A stretch of 26,045 nt of DNA. Source: Saccoglossus kowalevskii (lineage: Eukaryota > Hemichordata > Enteropneusta > Harrimaniidae). Position 1 is the stretch's first letter, and every line of letters starts with the position of its first letter. Positions 22,460 through 26,045 of this stretch are shown one piece after another. Where the stretch lies: NCBI RefSeq assembly GCF_000003605.2, contig NW_003131869.1:1-26045 (forward strand), written 5' to 3'. A model generated the notes under the pieces. That model had not been told where the DNA came from. It was given only the letters and a program-made list of their open reading frames with translations, and did no database searches. The translations under genes and the position numbers were made by a program.

Positions 22460-23402
22460 GGAGTACAGATTCAACAGTGTAATGATAGTCTTGGGATCCC
22501 ATTTCTACTGTTTGACATTGACCTAGGGGTACCATTTCTATGGTGTGATGTTCACCTAGGGGTACCATTTCTACTGTGTGATGTTCAGCTAGGGGTACCA
22601 TTTGAAAAAGTGTGCTGAAGATTTCCATTTCTACTCTTCAACACTTGCCTAGAGACTGTTCAGCATTGACCTAGGGACACCATTTTTACAGTGCAATGAT
22701 GGTCTAGGGGTACCATTTTTGTTGTTCAACATTGGCCCAGGATATCATTTCTACGGTGTGATGATGGCTGAATGGTACCATTTCTACTGGTCAGCACTGG
22801 CCTAGGGATACCATCTCTACAGTACAATGATGGCTGAATGGTATCATTTCTACTGGTCAGCACTGACCTAGGGATACCACCTGTACAGTACGATGATGGC
22901 TGAATGGTAACATTTCTACTGTTCAGCACTGACCTAGGGATACCATTCCTACTGGTCAGCACTTGCCTAGGGATACCATCTCTACTGTTTGATGATGGCT
23001 GAATGATACCATTTCTACTGGTCAGCACTGGCCTAGGGATACCATTTCTACTGTTCAGCACTGGCCTAGGGATACCATTTCTACTGTGTAATGATGGCTG
23101 AATGGTATCATTTCTACTGTTCAGCACTGGCCTAGGGATACCATATCTACTGGTCAGCACTGGCCTAGGGATACCATCTCTACTGTGTAATGATGGCTGA
23201 ATGGTAACATTTCTACTGTTCAGCACTGGCCTAGGGATACCATTTCTACTGGTCAGCACTGGCCTAGGGACACCATCTCTACTGTGTAATGATGGCTGAA
23301 TGGTAACATTTCTACTGTTCAGCACTGGCCTAGGGATACCATTTCTACTGGTCAGCACTGGCCTAGGGATACCATCTCTACTGTGTGGCTGAATGGTACC
23401 AT
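22460..23402. repeat. Array 4: 33-bp minisatellite with 99-bp higher-order period
   Basis: Units of 33 bp alternate between types such as CTGTTCAGCACTGGCCTAGG, CTGGTCAGCACTGGCCTAGG and CTGTGTAATGATGGCTGAAT. In the right half they follow a regular three-unit order: CTGTTCAGCACTGG recurs at 23117, 23216 and 23315, exactly 99 bp apart. The left part (22460-22740) is more diverged, with deletions near 22618-22670. As 33 is 11 codons, one minus frame stays open for 231 codons (23421-22726) as an 11-residue repeat like SRNGIPRPVLN. A one-base deletion near 22740 ends it, and a different frame (22628-22371) continues with MVPLGEHHTIE-type repeats. The array lies directly behind the ELP4 3' end. Confidence 0.93.
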
Positions 23403-23439
23403 GGTTTCGCATAAAACACATTTTCTCCTGTATTCCTCC

Positions 23440-23445
23440 TTTAAT
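23440..23445 (-). terminator. ELP4: Candidate ELP4 polyadenylation signal (ATTAAA)
   Basis: On the minus strand ATTAAA lies about 70 nt after the ELP4 TAA stop and is followed about 20 nt later by the GU-rich TGTGTTTTATG (plus 23410-23420). This is the usual spacing of signal and downstream element and predicts cleavage at about 23421-23435. ATTAAA is the commonest variant of AATAAA. No transcript evidence is available here. Confidence 0.55.
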
Positions 23446-23515
23446 TAAAATGAGGTATTTTGACTAATTAAGTTTTAATTTACTTGGTTATTCGTTACAC
23501 TCCGTGTACTTAAAA

Positions 23516-23614
23516 TTAAAAATCTAATTTTATTTTTGATAAACTTGATGCACATGCTGATTCACCCTGACTTCGACTGACTGTCTCTGATAAATCTGGC
23601 GGTAAATGTAGTTT
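23516..23614 (-). CDS. ELP4: ELP4 (Elongator complex protein 4), last coding exon with stop
   Basis: The minus strand gives TTATATTTTCCAG as acceptor, then 32 codons and TAA. The peptide starts KLHLPPDLSETVSRS and ends SKIKLDF. LHLPPDLS-T(V) is the conserved C-terminal motif of animal ELP4, and a terminal Leu-Asp-Phe is also what I recall for the vertebrate protein. The exon starts in phase 0, matching the phase-0 end of the exon at 24600-24494. The serine-rich stretch between motif and end is shorter than I remember for human ELP4. ELP4 is a subunit of the Elp4-Elp5-Elp6 ring (RecA-like folds) of Elongator, the complex for U34 wobble modification of tRNAs. This C-terminal tail lies at the end of the conserved domain. 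Confidence 0.92.
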   Translation of the reverse strand, partial: KLHLPPDLSETVSRSQGESACASSLSKIKLDF

Positions 23615-24493
23615 CTGGAAAATATAATAAATAACATTTAATGATCAAATGATATTCTAGCTCCATGTCAAATGTAAACAGTTTAAGTGACAAAAAATCA
23701 CACTGTGAGCAGCTGCTTATTTATAGTATGTTCAAATACATGCAAACCACATGAATCAAAATAATTGCACTAATGGATTTCAGTTTCACCGATTTACCCC
23801 TCAATAGTGAAAATAGAGAATTTTATAATGAGCAGTTGTTTGGCATGTATCAGTTATTTATTGTATGCATGATGAAACTATGCATAGATTTGTTGTGTTC
23901 TTATATTGGAATGAAAAATGAAATGCAATCCCTTGTGAAAATAGTACACCTCATGAATTGACATATGTACGCATAGTCAAGGATTGTTGGAGATGTAGCT
24001 CTTCTTTACTTTTTGTCAACAGCCAATATGCTTAAAAATGTTGGTACGATTTGATATATATCAATCTAAGGTGTTTATTGGGATTTTGTTTATTATTGCT
24101 GTCATTCAAGGAATTATCAAAAGACCGTTTAATGTTAGCACCTTAAGGTATAGAATGCATGGGGTGTTGGCTTTGGGTTTGGGTTTCACCCTTCATACTA
24201 CATGTACTTGTTGCTCTATCACTTGAGCTTAGACTCATCTACGTGGCAACTTTTTCCCATAAGGACATACAGTCAGCAAGTAGGACATGGCCCGTAGGTC
24301 TGTGTGGGGCGAGATACAATGTACACATGGGGAGTGGGGGGGCATATTTCCAGATTTCTATATTTTCAGAAAATGATACAATGTATGCAGATTGCTGTAT
24401 GGTTGAAAAAAATGAAGAAGATCGTGTTACATCACACACCTGTAAATCAGATGTTGTTTTGTCACTCAAAGCTTGTTTTACCATGTAACTCAC
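23615..24493 (-). other. ELP4: ELP4 last intron (879 bp, phase 0)
   Basis: Donor GAG|GTGAGT at the right end and acceptor TTTTCCAG at the left end, read on the minus strand. The ELP4 frame stays open for 84 codons past the donor, to TAG at 24241-24239, so intron retention would give an altered C-terminus without LHLPPDLS. An antisense frame (24159-24488 plus, 109 codons) covers the same stretch. I recognise neither product. Confidence 0.85.
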
Positions 24494-24600
24494 CTCAATG
24501 GTCAGCTTTTTCCTCTTCAACTTGAAGGCCAAGTCCATTGAATCTGGCACATGACATGTCAGAGAATTCAAACGAGGCAACTTGTGTATTGTAAATAAAC
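24494..24600 (-). CDS. ELP4: ELP4, penultimate exon
   Basis: This 107-bp exon has acceptor TTATTTCTTTCAG and donor GAG|GTGAGT on the minus strand. Its first two bases complete the Gly codon begun in the previous exon (YKDYHG), then follow 35 codons: LFTIHKLPRLNSLTCHVPDS and then MDLAFKLKRKKLTIE. The pattern G-L-x-x-I-x-x-[LI]-P-R-L-N-x-L followed by DLAFKLKRK-x-[FL]-TIE is the C-terminal signature of the ELP4/PAXNEB family. Phase agrees on both sides (1 in, 0 out), which strongly supports the model. The other two frames hit stops. In the Elongator ring this part forms the end of the RecA-like core, but I place that from family knowledge, not from this sequence. Confidence 0.93.
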
Positions 24601-25599
24601 CTGAAAGAAATAAGACAATCTTTTACTGACTCCAAGACATTTGTATGCCCATAGTAGTGTGCAGGGCTTAAACCCCGGTATTCTGAAGGCACGCAATGGC
24701 TATGTAATCTGAGAATCCAGCAGTCTGTAGAACTGACACCTACATGTATAATGTGACTCACATAAGCCAATATGATTGTGCCTGTTTTTGTTTTGTTTTT
24801 GAGTAAGATTCCTAGATTTGCTTACATGTCTATAAATAATAACAATGAAGGATAAAAACTAGCAAAAATACATAATAATGGAATGATCATGTAAAAACAA
24901 ATGACTTGTATTTCATGCATTTGCCCTTATTCACAAGGGTGAATTGTCTACCAGTGATGAAACCAGATCTATCTCTGGAATAACAAGATTTACCAATCAG
25001 AAACTATTACATGTTTAATTGCATAAAATACATATGACATTTGATTTGACTATCGTCCACTTCTTTACAACCTGGTATATTTTCTGTTTGCACTTTTATT
25101 GTTCTACTGTTTGTGAGATCCTGGAATGACTGTATCAATGAGTTGGCATTGGAAAGAGTAAGCTACCCAGGACTCTCCAGCTATCTACGAAAGGTTAGTT
25201 GCCCAGTTTGTTTGGTGCTGTAAAGTGGGTACAATGAGTTTAATAGTGTGTGCAACATGTACCATTTGACATGTCATTAATATAAAAATTGCAGCGCATA
25301 GTTATTAATAGCAGCTCAAACATCACAAGGGACACAAGTCATTAACTTTACAAACACTATTTCATATATTAGCCACTTTTAATATTTTCGAAAAAAACAA
25401 AAACACTTGTAAACACATCTACAAGGTTCCATCTCCTAGACTTTCATTTGCCTCACATAGTCCTTGTTGTCAAAATTTTAAAAATTATATACTTCTGATG
25501 ATTTCTAGCTGATGTAATGAACATATTTGGTGTTTAATTCCATAACAATCTTGAGATGAAAACATCTTTGAAAACCAACATCTCCTAATGAAGACATAC
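24601..25599 (-). other. ELP4: ELP4 intron (999 bp, phase 1)
   Basis: Donor CATG|GTATGT and acceptor TTCTTTCAG on the minus strand. The content is AT-rich. The piece at about 24655-24770 is less AT-rich and may be an old repeat insertion, but I cannot classify it. No further exon is apparent. Confidence 0.85.
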
Positions 25600-25708
25600 C
25601 ATGGTAATCTTTATACACAGGATACTTCTCTTTCTCAGATCCAGCAAAAGATTCCAGCTTGACTGTGGTATCTGTGAGATTTTCAATTCGATGAATGTAA
25701 GATTCATC
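25600..25708 (-). CDS. ELP4: ELP4, third-from-last exon
   Basis: A 109-bp exon with acceptor GTCTTTAATCAG and donor G|GTATGT. In frame from its first base it reads [20 protein letters not shown] and then [16 protein letters not shown], with one base left to start the Gly codon finished in the next exon. The arrangement RIE-L-DT-V-LESF-GSE followed by YKDYHG is that of ELP4 just before its C-terminal signature; the stretch reports on the strand/helix region of the RecA-like domain. Only about 103 residues of ELP4, out of a protein usually about 350-430 residues long, are inside the window; the N-terminal exons lie beyond base 26045. The gene therefore runs right to left and ends at 23516. Confidence 0.92.
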
Positions 25709-26045
25709 CTGATTAAAGACAAAAACAAAATAATTTGACTATAATTTCAATAATAATAGGGAGGCAAAATAGGGAAAATTTGACATTTACATATATTTCA
25801 AATTCTTCTTTCAAATATTAGGTTTGAAGTGTCCATTTTGGGTGGTGCTGGTTTTTGTAGTGATGGTTGTCAAAAGTGATACTAAATGTTGGCATCAACA
25901 TTTTGTTTTATTATTGAATAACAAAGCTGTGAGAATATCAAATATTTGATATGTACCGGTAAAAAATGCATAAAAATTTGGAAAATTTTGGTGAGAAAAC
26001 ATCATGATATTCAAAGGGTTAGTCATTGACATGGAAATAAGAAAA
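25709..26045 (-). other. ELP4: ELP4 upstream intron, partial
   Basis: AT-rich sequence from the acceptor at 25709 to the window edge. I see no coding stretch continuous with the exon at 25600-25708, so the next exon must lie outside. Confidence 0.6.

Noticed and set aside
24159-24488. 109-codon plus-strand ORF as an independent gene
   Set aside because: It lies antisense within the last ELP4 intron, has no recognised domain, and its end falls beside the ELP4 donor by chance of frame.

Overview
This is eukaryotic, almost certainly metazoan, genomic DNA. It is AT-rich, carries long minisatellite arrays, a run of Ns from a scaffold gap, a LINE-like tail, and one gene split by short introns with canonical GT/AG borders. 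The overall look fits an invertebrate, perhaps a marine lophotrochozoan or deuterostome, but nothing here fixes the species. No bacterial or viral operon structure is present.

Layout. 1-634 is a 38-bp minisatellite (array 1), cut by the left edge of the window. 635-3187 is AT-rich sequence without a supportable gene. 3188-4806 is a 39-bp minisatellite (array 2) with two sequence zones. It runs without a unique spacer into array 3 (4807-12345), about 7.5 kb of a roughly 38-bp unit in which blocks of many units have been duplicated again. 12346-22459 is AT-rich, has a 582-bp gap at 14795-15376, and holds a LINE-like tail, one perfect 20-bp inverted repeat, several short hairpins and a few weak small ORFs. 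22460-23402 is array 4, a 33-bp minisatellite with a 99-bp higher-order period.

The one gene I can identify is on the minus strand at the right end. Three exons (25708-25600, 24600-24494, 23614-23516) join in phase and encode the C-terminus of Elongator complex protein 4 (ELP4), ending at a TAA stop. A candidate ATTAAA polyadenylation signal and GU-rich downstream element follow, and array 4 starts at about that point. The rest of ELP4 lies beyond the right edge. ELP4 belongs to the Elp4-Elp5-Elp6 ring of Elongator, which modifies wobble uridines in tRNA.

Most long reading frames in the window are by-products of periodic repeats (three frames open in the 38-bp arrays, one frame per strand in the 39- and 33-bp arrays) and are not genes. 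The main points of interest are the hand-assembled ELP4 3' end with a minisatellite directly behind it, the nested duplications inside array 3, the similar periods and strong strand asymmetry of the left-hand arrays, and the inverted repeat at 17921-18012.
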